52,725 bases of DNA from Fidelibacterota bacterium (GTDB lineage Bacteria > Pseudomonadota > Alphaproteobacteria > Rhodospirillales > Rhodospirillaceae): positions 1 to 52,725 of the forward strand of contig CANJRA010000018.1 of the NCBI GenBank assembly GCA_947476625.1, given 5' to 3'. Positions within the stretch are counted from its first letter, which is position 1; each line of letters opens with the position of its first letter. Under the pieces are notes generated by a model that ran no database searches, was not told the origin of the DNA, and was given only the letters and a program-made list of their open reading frames with translations. The position numbers and the translations under genes were made by a program. This document shows positions 25,240 through 34,550 of the stretch, piece by piece.

Positions 25240-26367
25240 TTAGATCTTGAACGTGCCGCCAGGCGCGCCCGCGGCTGGTGCCGCCGCAGCAGCCGCCGCG
25301 CCGGGTTTTGCTACCTTTTGCGAAGCCTGTTCTTCGAGCGGGTAGACTTTGAACAGCTCCGGCGGATTGGCGATGTTTTTCATCGGCAAACGGCCCATGG
25401 ATTGAAAGTGAGCCGGCACCTTGTTGCGCTTGGCGTTTGCGATGACATCTGACACGGCAATGACGTCCGGATCGGCTTTCGGTTCAATACGGGCCGCGAT
25501 GTTCACGCCTTCGCCGAACACGTCGGTACCTGTGTGGATGACCTCGCCCATATGCAGACCAATGCGGATATGAAACTGATCGTTCTCCGGCTTACCCTTG
25601 TTGTAGTCGCCGATGCCCTACTGACAATCCATGGCGCACTGAACGGCATTTTCCGCCGAACGCAATCGCACCATGAAGGCATCGTCGATGGTCTTGATGA
25701 CCGTGCCGCGATTGCGCACGATCTGATTACGCATGATTTCGTTATGAATGTTGAGTTTCTTGACCATCGCGGCTTCGTTAGCACCCATCTGCTTTGAATA
25801 GCCGACGATGTCAGTAAACATGGTGGCCGTCAGCTGCCGCTTCGGGTTTTTGGCGGTGCCTTCGTCCATACCTTCCAGCTCGGCATCGCTCTTGCGGAAC
25901 TTGTTCAGCAGCCTGAGCGGGTTGATCGGCGCGAGCAATCGGCCAAGGCCCATCGTCACGAGGGCCAGGATAAAGGCTTGGACCGCGCGCGACACACCCC
26001 AAACCCCAATGCCCGTGAATAACGCCGCAAACCAAATACTCTTTGCCGTTACGAGCCAGCCCGCGGGCGTATAGTCCACGACGTAGCTGGAGGTTTTGTA
26101 AAGGGCATAGGTCTGAATCATCGTGTAGACATAAATCAACGCGCAACCGAGCGCCTTGATGGGGTTTTCGGTGTAGAGGCGGAGTATGACCAGAGCGATC
26201 AAAAGGCCGATGTAGGCGAGGGATAGCACGGGCGAATGCGCTTGAATGTCGATCGCGCCGGCGAACATATTGGAGACTCAGTCGCTCAAGAACCCATTGG
26301 TCTGTTGGACTTGAGCGAGCTCTTTGACCGCGTCGGCCGCATAGGTAAAGTTTGGATCTTCCGCCAT
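25240..26367 (-). pseudogene. Membrane-bound class III adenylate/guanylate cyclase with two in-frame stops
   Basis: ATG 26367 opens MAEDPNFTYAADAVKELA...FLSD, then TGA (26280-26278), then VSNMFAGAIDI. All are in one frame and fit a continuous N-terminus in which Trp would be natural at the TGA. Four transmembrane segments follow, then the cyclase domain: ATMFTDIVGYSKQMG (first metal Asp), IKTIDDAFM, and AMDCQ directly before a TAG (25620-25618). The same frame resumes GIGDYNKGKPE, HIRIGLHMGEV, GVNIAARIE and ends at TAA 25242-25240. Without the two stops this would be a 375-residue cyclase. Each stop needs only one base change. Downstream internal starts (26268, 25551) could give fragments, but not an active enzyme. 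Confidence 0.85.
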
Positions 26368-26506
26368 ATCGATCAACCCCCGTTGACGCCACAGGGTCTG
26401 CGCCCCGCCGGCTAACATTTCGTCTGGTTCAGCGTTCCGTTCGCGGCGAATCAAAATCCTGATGTTTCATAGGATTTTAAGCGCGGTTTTTGCGGAAGGC
26501 AGCGAC

Positions 26507-26546
26507 GCGGAGTGTAGCGTAAAGCCTTAGGCTTTGCCACTCCTGC
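26507..26546. other. Nested hairpin in a divergent intergenic region
   Basis: GGAGTG (26509-26514) pairs with CACTCC (26538-26543), and inside it AAAGCC (26521-26526) pairs with GGCTTT (26530-26535) around a TTA loop. Outside the main stem, CGC/GCG pairing continues with one bulge. No T tract follows. It lies between the cyclase pseudogene and the transglycosylase gene and may be a REP-like element or a regulatory leader. Confidence 0.45.
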
Positions 26547-26614
26547 GCGTAACTTGCCCCGGACCCAAGATACCCCTAGGAATGTTATACTAAGAACATC
26601 AATCGGATACTTTT

Positions 26615-27922
26615 ATGAACGCGCATTCCCCCTCACATTCGCACCAGACGCTGGGAATTTTACGTATGTCGGCTGGATTATTGGTAGCGATCGGCATGGC
26701 CGCGTGTTCCGGCCCCGCACCGACACAGGTAGCTGTCGCGCAGACTCCCGCGCAGATAACTCAAAGTACGTCACCGCCGGTCGATGTGTCCTTCACGTCC
26801 TGGCTAAGTCAGGTGCGCGCCGACGCCATTAAACGCGGCATATCGCCAGCCACGGCAAACGCCGCACTGACCAATATCGCGCCGATTCCACGCGTTATTG
26901 AGTTGGATAACCGCCAACCTGAATTCAGCAATACTTTCACCCGTTATCTGACCAATTCCGTCACCGAAGCGCGTGTCGAGCAGGGCCGCGCACTCATGCA
27001 AAAGCATGCCGAGCTGTTGGCTAATCTGGAGCGTGAATATGGCGTGCCCGCGCGGTTTCTGGTTGCGTTCTGGGGATTGGAAACTAATTACGGCCGCGTG
27101 ACGGGTGAGTATCCGGTGGTCAACGCGCTTGCGACTTTGGCGCATGAAGGCCGGCGTGAGGCCTTCTTCCGTGAGGAAATGTTCAACGCGCTTCTGATCT
27201 TGGACCGCGGGCATATCAGCTTGGCTAAGATGAAGGGCTCCTGGGCCGGCGCGATGGGGCAAACCCAGTTCATGCCTTCGACATTCCTCAAGCATGCTGT
27301 CGACGAAGACCGCAACGGCCATATCGATATTTGGGGCAGCGTGCCGGACGCGCTTGGTTCGGGCGCCAATTATCTGAAAAGTCTGGGTTGGGATGACGAG
27401 CGTACGTGGGGCAGGGAAGTGAGTTTGCCTCAAAAATTCGATGTAGCGTTGGCCAGTCTCGATGTCGACGCTAAGGAAAATATTATGCCGCTCAGCGAAT
27501 GGTCGGCGCTGGGGGTTCGCAAAGTCGGTGGCGATTTGCTTCCGGCACAGGACATTCAAGCCTCGCTCGTTCTGCCAGCGGACATCAAAGGTCCAGCATT
27601 CCTGGTTTATGGCAACTACCGTGCCATCCTGAAGTGGAACCGTTCAGCATTTTACGCCATTGCTGTTGGGCATCTCGCCGACAGGCTCAGCGGCGGCGTA
27701 TCGCTCGCGCAGTTGGGCCGCGAGGGTGATCCGTTGCGCAGGGAAGAGATTGTAGATCTGCAGACAGGTCTGGTTGCTCTGGGCCACATGAAGACGGCGG
27801 ACGGGGTTATGGGCAGTGCTACACGCCAGGCCGTGCGGGCCTTCCAAAAGGCCAATGGACTTACGCCCGACGGGTATACCGACCGGGCCGTCATTGCCGC
27901 TGTGAAGGCGAAGGCGGGCTAA
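26615..27922 (+). CDS. Lytic murein transglycosylase, MltB type with peptidoglycan-binding domain
   Basis: The enzyme cleaves glycan strands of peptidoglycan in the periplasm. A lipoprotein signal (SAGLLVAIGMAAC, Cys31) anchors it to the outer membrane. The SLT_2/MltB domain has the catalytic Glu156 in FWGLETNYGR, with AMGQTQFMPST and the 'DLWGS'-like IDIWGSVPDALGSGANYL. A PG_binding_1 domain occupies about residues 365-430 (LQTGLVALGHMK...AVRAFQKANG). At 435 residues it has the full length. A TATACT -10-like box lies upstream (26586-26591). The next genes also act on the wall. Confidence 0.94.
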   Translation: MNAHSPSHSHQTLGILRMSAGLLVAIGMAACSGPAPTQVAVAQTPAQITQSTSPPVDVSFTSWLSQVRADAIKRGISPATANAALTNIAPIPRVIELDNRQPEFSNTFTRYLTNSVTEARVEQGRALMQKHAELLANLEREYGVPARFLVAFWGLETNYGRVTGEYPVVNALATLAHEGRREAFFREEMFNALLILDRGHISLAKMKGSWAGAMGQTQFMPSTFLKHAVDEDRNGHIDIWGSVPDALGSGANYLKSLGWDDERTWGREVSLPQKFDVALASLDVDAKENIMPLSEWSALGVRKVGGDLLPAQDIQASLVLPADIKGPAFLVYGNYRAILKWNRSAFYAIAVGHLADRLSGGVSLAQLGREGDPLRREEIVDLQTGLVALGHMKTADGVMGSATRQAVRAFQKANGLTPDGYTDRAVIAAVKAKAG

Positions 27923-27963
27923 GCTTTCAGGCGGTTAACTTGCCAGGAAGGGCAACTTTAACT

Positions 27964-27985
27964 ACACTACCAAATCTAGTGGTGT
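27964..27985 (+). terminator. Weak hairpin after the transglycosylase gene
   Basis: ACACTAC (27964-27970) pairs with GTGGTGT (27979-27985), with one G-T pair. The T-rich run after it is poor, so termination is uncertain. Confidence 0.3.
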
Positions 27986-28019
27986 TCTTAGGTTGTTCTC
28001 ACGGGGGATATACTATCTG

Positions 28020-29021
28020 ATGTTGCCGTTTCGCCGGGTGATACGCACATTCATGATGTGCTCCCCCTTGGCTCTGGCGGCTTGCGCGTCGAGCCACCAG
28101 ACCCCTGTCGTGAATGCACCGCCAAAGGTGGCCGCCGCTGATCCCGATGACGCTCTCTATGGCGGTATTTATAAGGTCGGCAAGCCCTATCAGGTCGAAG
28201 GCGTTTGGTATTATCCGTCCGAAGACTACAACTACGTCCAGGAAGGCGTAGCTTCGTGGTACGGAACCGACTTTCACGGCAAGCGTACCGCCAACGGCGA
28301 AAAATACGACATGAACGAGATGACGGCGGCACACACAACGCTGCCGATGCCCAGCGTCGTGAAGGTCACCAATCTTGAAAACGGCCGCATGGTGAAGGTG
28401 ACGGTCAACGACCGCGGACCATTCCACAGCACACGCATCATCGATGTCTCACGCCGCGCGGCGCAGCTGTTAGGCTTTTACGAGCAAGGCACCACGCGCG
28501 TGCGGGTCGAGATCGATGCGGAGGAAAGCCTTAATCTTAAGAACCTTGCGCTGTCTAAGCGTCCGCCCGAGATGCCGCAGATTGCGGCTGCTCCGCGCGC
28601 GAGTGTGTCTTCGGTCGATGTCGCGCCGATAAGCGGGCCAACCGACACTGCCAAGGTTCCGGCCGCCGCGGTGAAAGAAGTCGCGATACAGCCGCCGGTC
28701 GTCAAAGTTCCGCCAAAGCCGAAAATCGCGAAAGGTTCACCGCCGCCGGCACAGCCGGCGCAGCCGGCAAAAGCCGCGCCGCTGCCTCCGGTCAGCGGTA
28801 TCTATATTCAGGCCGGCGCGTTTGCCGAAGAAGCCAATGCGCGTATACTCGAGCAACAGTTAGGCGAGTTCGGCACGGTCCATGTTTCACCCGCGGTCGT
28901 GAATAACAAAAAACTTTATCGTGTCCGGCTGGGGCCGCTTGCCGATGCCACAACGGCCACGGCGTTGCTGGGTAAGATAAAAGGCTTTGGATACAAAGAG
29001 GCGAAGGTGGTGCGGCAATAA
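28020..29021 (+). CDS. rlpA: Septal ring lytic transglycosylase RlpA family lipoprotein
   Basis: RlpA cleaves denuded glycan at the septum. Starting at ATG 28020, with GGGGG 12 bases before it, the product has a lipobox (LALAAC, Cys22). The double-psi beta-barrel follows, with QEGVASWYGTDFHGKRTANG and VNDRGPFHSTRIIDVSRRAAQLLGF, including the catalytic Asp in NDRGPF. After a Pro/Ala linker, a C-terminal SPOR domain (GIYIQAGAFAEEANARIL ... YRVRLGPLADATTATALL) targets division sites. An upstream in-frame TTG (27993) is possible but unlikely. The gene is followed by dacC. Confidence 0.94.
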   Translation: MLPFRRVIRTFMMCSPLALAACASSHQTPVVNAPPKVAAADPDDALYGGIYKVGKPYQVEGVWYYPSEDYNYVQEGVASWYGTDFHGKRTANGEKYDMNEMTAAHTTLPMPSVVKVTNLENGRMVKVTVNDRGPFHSTRIIDVSRRAAQLLGFYEQGTTRVRVEIDAEESLNLKNLALSKRPPEMPQIAAAPRASVSSVDVAPISGPTDTAKVPAAAVKEVAIQPPVVKVPPKPKIAKGSPPPAQPAQPAKAAPLPPVSGIYIQAGAFAEEANARILEQQLGEFGTVHVSPAVVNNKKLYRVRLGPLADATTATALLGKIKGFGYKEAKVVRQ

Positions 29022-29043
29022 GGTTTGAGAAAGCCCTCAAACC
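29022..29043 (+). other. Perfect 8-bp hairpin directly after rlpA
   Basis: GGTTTGAG (29022-29029) and CTCAAACC (29036-29043) are perfect inverted arms around AAAGCC, starting one base after the rlpA stop. There is no T tract; it may protect the 3' end or weakly attenuate readthrough into dacC. Confidence 0.5.
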
Positions 29044-29117
29044 GCCGCAATAAACGGCCTAAGTCTTCCATCATCTGATTTAAGCAACACGCCAGTAAGA
29101 ACTAGGTAGAGAGACCG

Positions 29118-30308
29118 ATGAAGACGTATTGCGCTTTCTTGCTTTGCTTTGCGCTGGCAACAGCCGCCGGCCCAGCCGCCGCCATCGACATTCGGGCGCG
29201 AGAATACATTTTGCTCGATTTCCAGACCGGCACGGTTTTGGACGCGAAAGACCCGGACCGCCGCATGCCGCCGTCGTCCATGAGCAAGCTGATGACCGCT
29301 TATATGGTTTTCACCGCGCTTAAATCCGGCAAGTTATCGCTCGAAGATCAGGTGACCGTCAGCCGCAATGCCTGGCAAACCGGCGGGGCAGCCAGCGGCG
29401 GTTCGACGATGTTCCTGGATCCCGGCGCGATGGTGAAGGTCGAAGATTTGATCCGCGGCATGATTATTGTTTCGGGTAATGACGCGTGCATTGTTCTGGC
29501 CGAAGCGCTGGCGGGCAGCGAAGAAGAATTTGCCAAGAAGATGAACGAGAAGGCCAAGGAGATCGGCCTGACGAATAGTCACTTCGTCAATTCGACCGGC
29601 TTGCCCGACGACGAGCACTACATGACGCCGCGCGACCTCTCCACTTTGGCAAAGCGCATCGTGACCGAGTTTCCGGAATTCTATTCGATCTATAGCGAGA
29701 CATCTTTCACCCATAACAACATCACGCAGGGCAACCGCAATCCGCTGTTGTACCGCGTCGGCAGCGGTGCCGATGGCTTGAAAACCGGGCATACGGCGAT
29801 TGCCGGATACGGCTTGACCGCATCAGCGGTCCGCAACGGGCGGCGACTGATTCTCGTCGCCAACGGCATGAACAGCATGAAAGAACGCGACGAGGAAACC
29901 TCGAAGCTGATCGACTGGGGTTTCCGCGAATTTACCAACCGCCAGCTTTTTAAAGCGGGTGATGTCGTGACCGACGCCGAAGTATGGCTGGGTGATGCAC
30001 CCAGCGTGCCGCTGGTGATTTCGCAGGACGTCATCATCACGGTGCCGCGTTCCAATAGTCAGTCGTTGGATGTGAAGGTGGTTTATAAAGGTCCGTTGCC
30101 CGCACCGATCGCCAAGGATACGGAGATCGCCAAGGTGATCATCAACGTCAAGGATTTGGAGCCAATCGAGGTGCCGTTGCGCGCCGGAAGCGGCGTTGGG
30201 CGCCTCGGCTTTATCGGTCGCCTGCAAGCTGCGGCTCAGTATATCTTCATGGGGCCACCAAGCCCGCCGGGCACGGGCAAAGCCGTGCCGGTGCCGGCGA
30301 CGAATTGA
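29118..30308 (+). CDS. dacC: D-alanyl-D-alanine carboxypeptidase (PBP5/6 type)
   Basis: The enzyme trims the terminal D-Ala of peptidoglycan pentapeptides. A signal peptide (AFLLCFALATAAGPAAA) precedes the S11 peptidase domain with SMSK (Ser54, Lys57), SGN (119-121) and KTG (222-224). A PBP5-type C-terminal beta domain and an amphipathic tail (LGFIGRLQAAAQYIF) for membrane attachment follow. Gene order rlpA-dac-tmk-holB is typical of alphaproteobacteria. The exact paralogue letter (dacC or dacF) is not certain. Confidence 0.94.
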   Translation: MKTYCAFLLCFALATAAGPAAAIDIRAREYILLDFQTGTVLDAKDPDRRMPPSSMSKLMTAYMVFTALKSGKLSLEDQVTVSRNAWQTGGAASGGSTMFLDPGAMVKVEDLIRGMIIVSGNDACIVLAEALAGSEEEFAKKMNEKAKEIGLTNSHFVNSTGLPDDEHYMTPRDLSTLAKRIVTEFPEFYSIYSETSFTHNNITQGNRNPLLYRVGSGADGLKTGHTAIAGYGLTASAVRNGRRLILVANGMNSMKERDEETSKLIDWGFREFTNRQLFKAGDVVTDAEVWLGDAPSVPLVISQDVIITVPRSNSQSLDVKVVYKGPLPAPIAKDTEIAKVIINVKDLEPIEVPLRAGSGVGRLGFIGRLQAAAQYIFMGPPSPPGTGKAVPVPATN

Positions 30309-30329
30309 TCTGCGGATTTTGGAGGACTA

Positions 30330-30956
30330 ATGGCTAAAGGCATGTTCATCACGCTAGAGGGCGGCGAGGGTGCCGGTAAGTCCAGCCAAGTTCGCATGCT
30401 CGGCGAAGCGTTGACGGAAAAAGGTCACGATGTCCTGCTGACGCGTGAACCCGGCGGCACGATGGGTGCAGAAGCGATTAGGAAGCTGCTCGTCGAAGGC
30501 CCCGGTGGCCGTTGGGACGGATTGACTGAAGCCCTGCTGCACACAGCTGCGCGCCGTGACCACCTCGTCAACGCCGTATGGCCGGCGATAGATGCAGGCA
30601 AGATCGTCATTTCGGATCGCTTTTCGGATTCCACTTTGGCGTATCAGGGCTATGCGTACGGCGTAGATAAAGATGCGCTGCTCGCTTTATACAAAAGCGC
30701 TATCGGCGATTTTAAGCCGAACCTCACCTTGATCTTAGACTTACCTGTGCAAGCCGGCTTAAGGCGCGCCGCGCAACGTGGCGGTAAAGAAACCCGCTAT
30801 GAGGCCATGGGGAAAGAGTTTCACGAGCGCGTGCGTGAAGGTTTTCAGGCAGTCGCCAAAGCTGATCCCGCGCGGTGCAAGGTCATCGACGGGACCAACG
30901 ATATAGACACTATTCACCGTGAAATCATGGCGGAAGTCTCGAGGATCCTGCCCTAA
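30330..30956 (+). CDS. tmk: Thymidylate kinase
   Basis: Tmk makes dTDP from dTMP. The P-loop EGGEGAGKSSQ is near residue 10, followed by the DR(F)S motif DRFSDSTLAYQGYAYG and the LID region RAAQRGGKETRYE. The 208-residue length is standard. Its GGAGGA (30321-30326) is a strong ribosome site, 21 bases after dacC, so the two form one transcript with holB. Confidence 0.97.
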   Translation: MAKGMFITLEGGEGAGKSSQVRMLGEALTEKGHDVLLTREPGGTMGAEAIRKLLVEGPGGRWDGLTEALLHTAARRDHLVNAVWPAIDAGKIVISDRFSDSTLAYQGYAYGVDKDALLALYKSAIGDFKPNLTLILDLPVQAGLRRAAQRGGKETRYEAMGKEFHERVREGFQAVAKADPARCKVIDGTNDIDTIHREIMAEVSRILP

Positions 30957-30974
30957 CCAGGCTACAAGATAGAT

Positions 30975-32090
30975 ATGCGCGACGAAGATCCCACCGACAT
31001 TCCGGAACCCCGCAACAATCCCTTTCTCGTGGGACATGACGCGGCCGAGAAAGACTACCTCAGCGCCTGGAACAGTGGACGGCTAGCGCACGCGTGGCTG
31101 ATCTGTGGCCCGCGCGGTATCGGCAAAGCGACACTGGCTTATCGCATGGCGCGCCACGCGCTGGCGCAAGGTGCCAGCGACGGTGCTTCGGATATGTTCG
31201 GTGCACCGCCGCCGCCGACATCTCTGGCAATGTCAGAAAGCGATCCGGTGTTCCGCCGGATAGCCGCGCAAGGCCATGGCGATTTCAGGATCGTCGAGCG
31301 TGAGTGGGCTGACAGCAAACAAACTAAGCGTAAGACCGTCATCGGCGTCGATGAAGTGCGCGAGATCGGAACGTTCATGTCGATGACGCCGGCCGAGGAC
31401 GGCTGGCGCACGGTGATTATCGATGCCGCCGACGAAATGAATTCCAATGCTACCAACGCGGTCCTGAAAGTGCTGGAGGAGCCGCCGCGCCGCGCGCTTT
31501 TATTCCTCGTTGCGCACAATCCCGACCGTTTGCTGCCGACAATCCGGTCCCGCTGCCGCCGTCTCGATTTGCGCCCGCTGACACAGACGCAAGTGATGAC
31601 CCTGATGGGCCGGTACCGGCCCGACCTGAAGGCCGCGGACGTCACGGCGTTGGCGGTACTTGCCGACGGCTCCATCGGCCGGGCGCTGGAATTGGCGGAC
31701 GAGGGGGGCGTGGCGCTTTTCGGTGATCTGATGGCGTTGTTGCATGACGCGCCGAAACTCAACATTGGGCGCCTTCATGCCCTGAGCGACAAAGCGCTGA
31801 AAGGCGACGCCTTCCGCACGCTCACTGGTCTGTTGTCGTGGTGGCTGGCGCGCATGACGACCGAAGGGGCCAAAGGCACGCTGGACTCGATGACTGAAAT
31901 CGCACCCGGCGAACGGGATTTGGCGCGCAAGTTGCTGAACGCGGCCGCGCCCGCCGCATGGGCAGACGTCTGGGATAAAATAGGCCACCTCGCGCGGCGC
32001 ACCGACGCCGTCAATCTCGACCGGAAACGGGCCCTGATGCTGATGCTGATGGCCGTAGAAAGCGCCGCCACCCGCGGGAAAGCCGCTTAA
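30975..32090 (+). CDS. holB: DNA polymerase III subunit delta'
   Basis: Delta' is a clamp-loader AAA+ subunit. It has a modified P-loop (GPRGIGKATLAYRMA), IGVDEVREIGTFM, the sensor region NAVLKVLEEPPRRALLFLV and the SRC-type motif TIRSRCRRLDLRPL. At 371 residues it is normal for alphaproteobacteria. It lies 18 bases after tmk and 78 bases before metG. Confidence 0.95.
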   Translation: MRDEDPTDIPEPRNNPFLVGHDAAEKDYLSAWNSGRLAHAWLICGPRGIGKATLAYRMARHALAQGASDGASDMFGAPPPPTSLAMSESDPVFRRIAAQGHGDFRIVEREWADSKQTKRKTVIGVDEVREIGTFMSMTPAEDGWRTVIIDAADEMNSNATNAVLKVLEEPPRRALLFLVAHNPDRLLPTIRSRCRRLDLRPLTQTQVMTLMGRYRPDLKAADVTALAVLADGSIGRALELADEGGVALFGDLMALLHDAPKLNIGRLHALSDKALKGDAFRTLTGLLSWWLARMTTEGAKGTLDSMTEIAPGERDLARKLLNAAAPAAWADVWDKIGHLARRTDAVNLDRKRALMLMLMAVESAATRGKAA

Positions 32091-32167
32091 CCCTGCGCCC
32101 GCTCTTTCCCGGCGGCCTTTAAACCTCTATATCAAAGCACCTTTTGATGGTTTTGGAGTGCTGGCCT

Positions 32168-33745
32168 GTGTCCAAGGCGTTCTACATCACGACGCCCATT
32201 TATTACGTTAACGACAAGCCGCATATCGGGCATGCCTACACGACCATAGCCTGCGATGTGTTGGCGCGTTTTAAGCGGCTCGACGGATATGAGGTCAAGT
32301 TCCTCACCGGCACCGACGAGCATGGACAAAAGGTCGGCAAGGCTGCTGCCGACAAGGGCATCACGCCGCTGGAACTGTGCGATGCTAACTCGCAGAACTT
32401 CCGCGACCTCGCCAAAACACTCGGCATTTCCAACAACGATTTCATCCGCACGACGGAAGAGCGTCATATCAAAGCCTGCCAAGCGCTCTGGCAGAGGTTG
32501 GAGCAGGCCGGTGAAATCACTATCGGCAAGTACGCGGGTTGGTACGCAGTGCGCGATGAGGCCTTTTACGATGAAGGCGAACTCACCAAAGGCCCGAATG
32601 GCGAGAAAATCGCGCCCACAGGCGCGCCGGTGGAATGGGTGAAGGAGGAGAGCTACTTCTTTCCGCTGTCCAAGTGGCAACAGCCGCTTCTTGATTTCTA
32701 CGATGCTAATCCCGATTTCATCGCACCCAAAAGCCGCTTCAATGAGATTTATAGTTTCGTCAAAGGCGGTTTGAACGATCTGTCGATTTCGCGCACGGCC
32801 TTCTCCTGGGGTGTGCCGGTGCCGGGCAATCCGAAGCATGTGATGTATGTCTGGATCGATGCGCTGACCAATTACATTACGTCGCTGGGATATCCGGATG
32901 AGAGCGGCGAGATGGCGACGTTCTGGCCGAAGAGCGATCCGGTAGCGATACATGTCGTCGGCAAGGACATCATCCGCTTTCATTGCGTTTATTGGCCGGC
33001 CTTCCTGATGGCTGCGAAACTGCCGCTGCCGCGACGGGTTTTCGCGCATGGCTGGTGGACGGTTGAAGGCCAGAAGATGTCGAAGTCGCTGGGTAATGCC
33101 ATCGACCCCAATATGCTGGTGGAAAAATACGGTCTCGACCAGCTGCGCTATTTCATTATGCGCGAGATTCCCTTTGGCAATGACGGCGACTTTTCTGAAG
33201 CTGCCATCGCCGGGCGTATCAACAGCGAGCTGGCGAATGCGTTTGGAAATCTGGCGCAGCGGTTCCTGTCGTTCATCGGCAAGAACCTCGAAGGCGTGCT
33301 GCCGGAACCTAACGCCTATACGGCAGACGATGAGGTGCTACTGAAGTCGTGCCACGGCTTGCTGGACCAGTGCCGCGAGGCCATGGAGCGCCAGGCGTTC
33401 CACGATGTCATTGAGGCGATCTGGGTCGTGGTGCGCGCGGCGAACGGCTATGTCGACGTGCAGGCGCCCTGGGCTTTGCGCAAGACAGATCCGGTGCGCA
33501 TGAACACCGTGCTTTATGTGCTGGCGGAGACCGTGCGGCACTTGGCGATTTTGATTCAGCCTTTCGTACCCACCTCGGCGGCAAAAATGCTCGATCAATT
33601 GGCGGTGCCTGAGACCGCGCGTAGCTTTGGCTTTTTGGGTGAAGCGCATGCGCTGAAAGGCGGCATTAAGCTGCCGACCCCAACCGGCGTTTTCCCGCGC
33701 TATGGCGATCCCAAAGCCGGGCCGAATCCCGGGAAGGGGGCGTGA
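32168..33745 (+). CDS. metG: Methionyl-tRNA synthetase
   Basis: MetRS charges tRNA-Met. HIGH appears as HIGHAYT near the start and KMSKS as KMSKSLGN; WYAVRDEAFYDE and the anticodon-binding helices are also present. There is no C-terminal EMAP-like tRNA-binding domain, as in the short alphaproteobacterial form. The start is taken as GTG 32168, 9 bases after GGAG (32155-32158); upstream ATGs (32144, 32147) precede the ribosome site. The stop overlaps the tatD start. Confidence 0.96.
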   Translation: MSKAFYITTPIYYVNDKPHIGHAYTTIACDVLARFKRLDGYEVKFLTGTDEHGQKVGKAAADKGITPLELCDANSQNFRDLAKTLGISNNDFIRTTEERHIKACQALWQRLEQAGEITIGKYAGWYAVRDEAFYDEGELTKGPNGEKIAPTGAPVEWVKEESYFFPLSKWQQPLLDFYDANPDFIAPKSRFNEIYSFVKGGLNDLSISRTAFSWGVPVPGNPKHVMYVWIDALTNYITSLGYPDESGEMATFWPKSDPVAIHVVGKDIIRFHCVYWPAFLMAAKLPLPRRVFAHGWWTVEGQKMSKSLGNAIDPNMLVEKYGLDQLRYFIMREIPFGNDGDFSEAAIAGRINSELANAFGNLAQRFLSFIGKNLEGVLPEPNAYTADDEVLLKSCHGLLDQCREAMERQAFHDVIEAIWVVVRAANGYVDVQAPWALRKTDPVRMNTVLYVLAETVRHLAILIQPFVPTSAAKMLDQLAVPETARSFGFLGEAHALKGGIKLPTPTGVFPRYGDPKAGPNPGKGA

Positions 33746-34536
33746 TGCAGCCTTACCTCGTCGATAGCCACTGCCACCTCGATTTTCCCGAACTTTCGGG
33801 CGATGCCGCCGGCGTGATCGCGCGGGCGCAGAGCGCCGGTGTGGGGCACATGCTGACGATCGGCACCAAGATCACCAAGTTCGACGGCGTTCTGGCTATG
33901 GCTGAGCGGTTCGACAACGTGTCGTGCTCGGTCGGCATTCATCCGCATGAAGCCGGGGTTGAGCCCGCCATGGATGTCGGGAAACTCACGACCTTTGCCA
34001 AGCATCCCAAGGTCGTGGCGTTTGGCGAAACCGGTTTGGACTTTTACTACGAACACAGCCCGCGCGCCGAGCAGGGGCGCAGTTTCCGCGTGCATATCGA
34101 CGCCGCGCGCGAGGCCCGGCTGCCTGTCATTGTGCATACCCGCGATGCCGACGCCGAAACCGCGGCGATCTTGGCCGAGGAAAGTGAGAGAGGCGCGTTC
34201 ACGGGTGTAATTCATTGCTTTAGCTCCGGGGCGGAACTTGCTGCAAAAGCGTTAGAATTGGGATTCTATATCTCTATTTCCGGGATCGTGACCTTCAAGA
34301 AAGCCGATGACTTGCGCGCGGTCGTTAAAACCATTCCCCTCGACCGTCTTTTGGTCGAGACCGATAGTCCGTACCTCGCGCCGATGCCTCATCGCGGCAA
34401 GACCAACGAGCCTGCGTTCGTTGCGCATACCGCCAAGCTGGTGGCCGAATTGAAGGGTGTATCGCAGGTGGAATTGGCCGTGCAGACGTCGGCCAATTTC
34501 TTCCGGCTGTTCACGAAGGCTAAAGCACCGACTTAG
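33745..34536 (+). CDS. TatD family metal-dependent hydrolase
   Basis: TatD-type DNases/hydrolases act on DNA 3' ends or related substrates. Metal ligands are visible: HxH in DSHCHLDF, Glu in GETGLDFYY, His in VIVHTRDADAE and HCFSSG, and Asp in LVETDSPYLAP. The start ATG 33745 shares a base with the metG stop (TGATG), so translation is coupled. At 264 residues it is normal. Confidence 0.94.
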   Translation: MQPYLVDSHCHLDFPELSGDAAGVIARAQSAGVGHMLTIGTKITKFDGVLAMAERFDNVSCSVGIHPHEAGVEPAMDVGKLTTFAKHPKVVAFGETGLDFYYEHSPRAEQGRSFRVHIDAAREARLPVIVHTRDADAETAAILAEESERGAFTGVIHCFSSGAELAAKALELGFYISISGIVTFKKADDLRAVVKTIPLDRLLVETDSPYLAPMPHRGKTNEPAFVAHTAKLVAELKGVSQVELAVQTSANFFRLFTKAKAPT

Positions 34537-34550
34537 ACGTTAGGGCTTAG

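Noticed and set aside
15786-26280. TGA read as tryptophan (altered genetic code) to explain in-frame TGA codons
   Set aside because: Many intact genes in the window end in TGA (metG, sdhE, ntrB, dat), and one broken gene also has an in-frame TAG.
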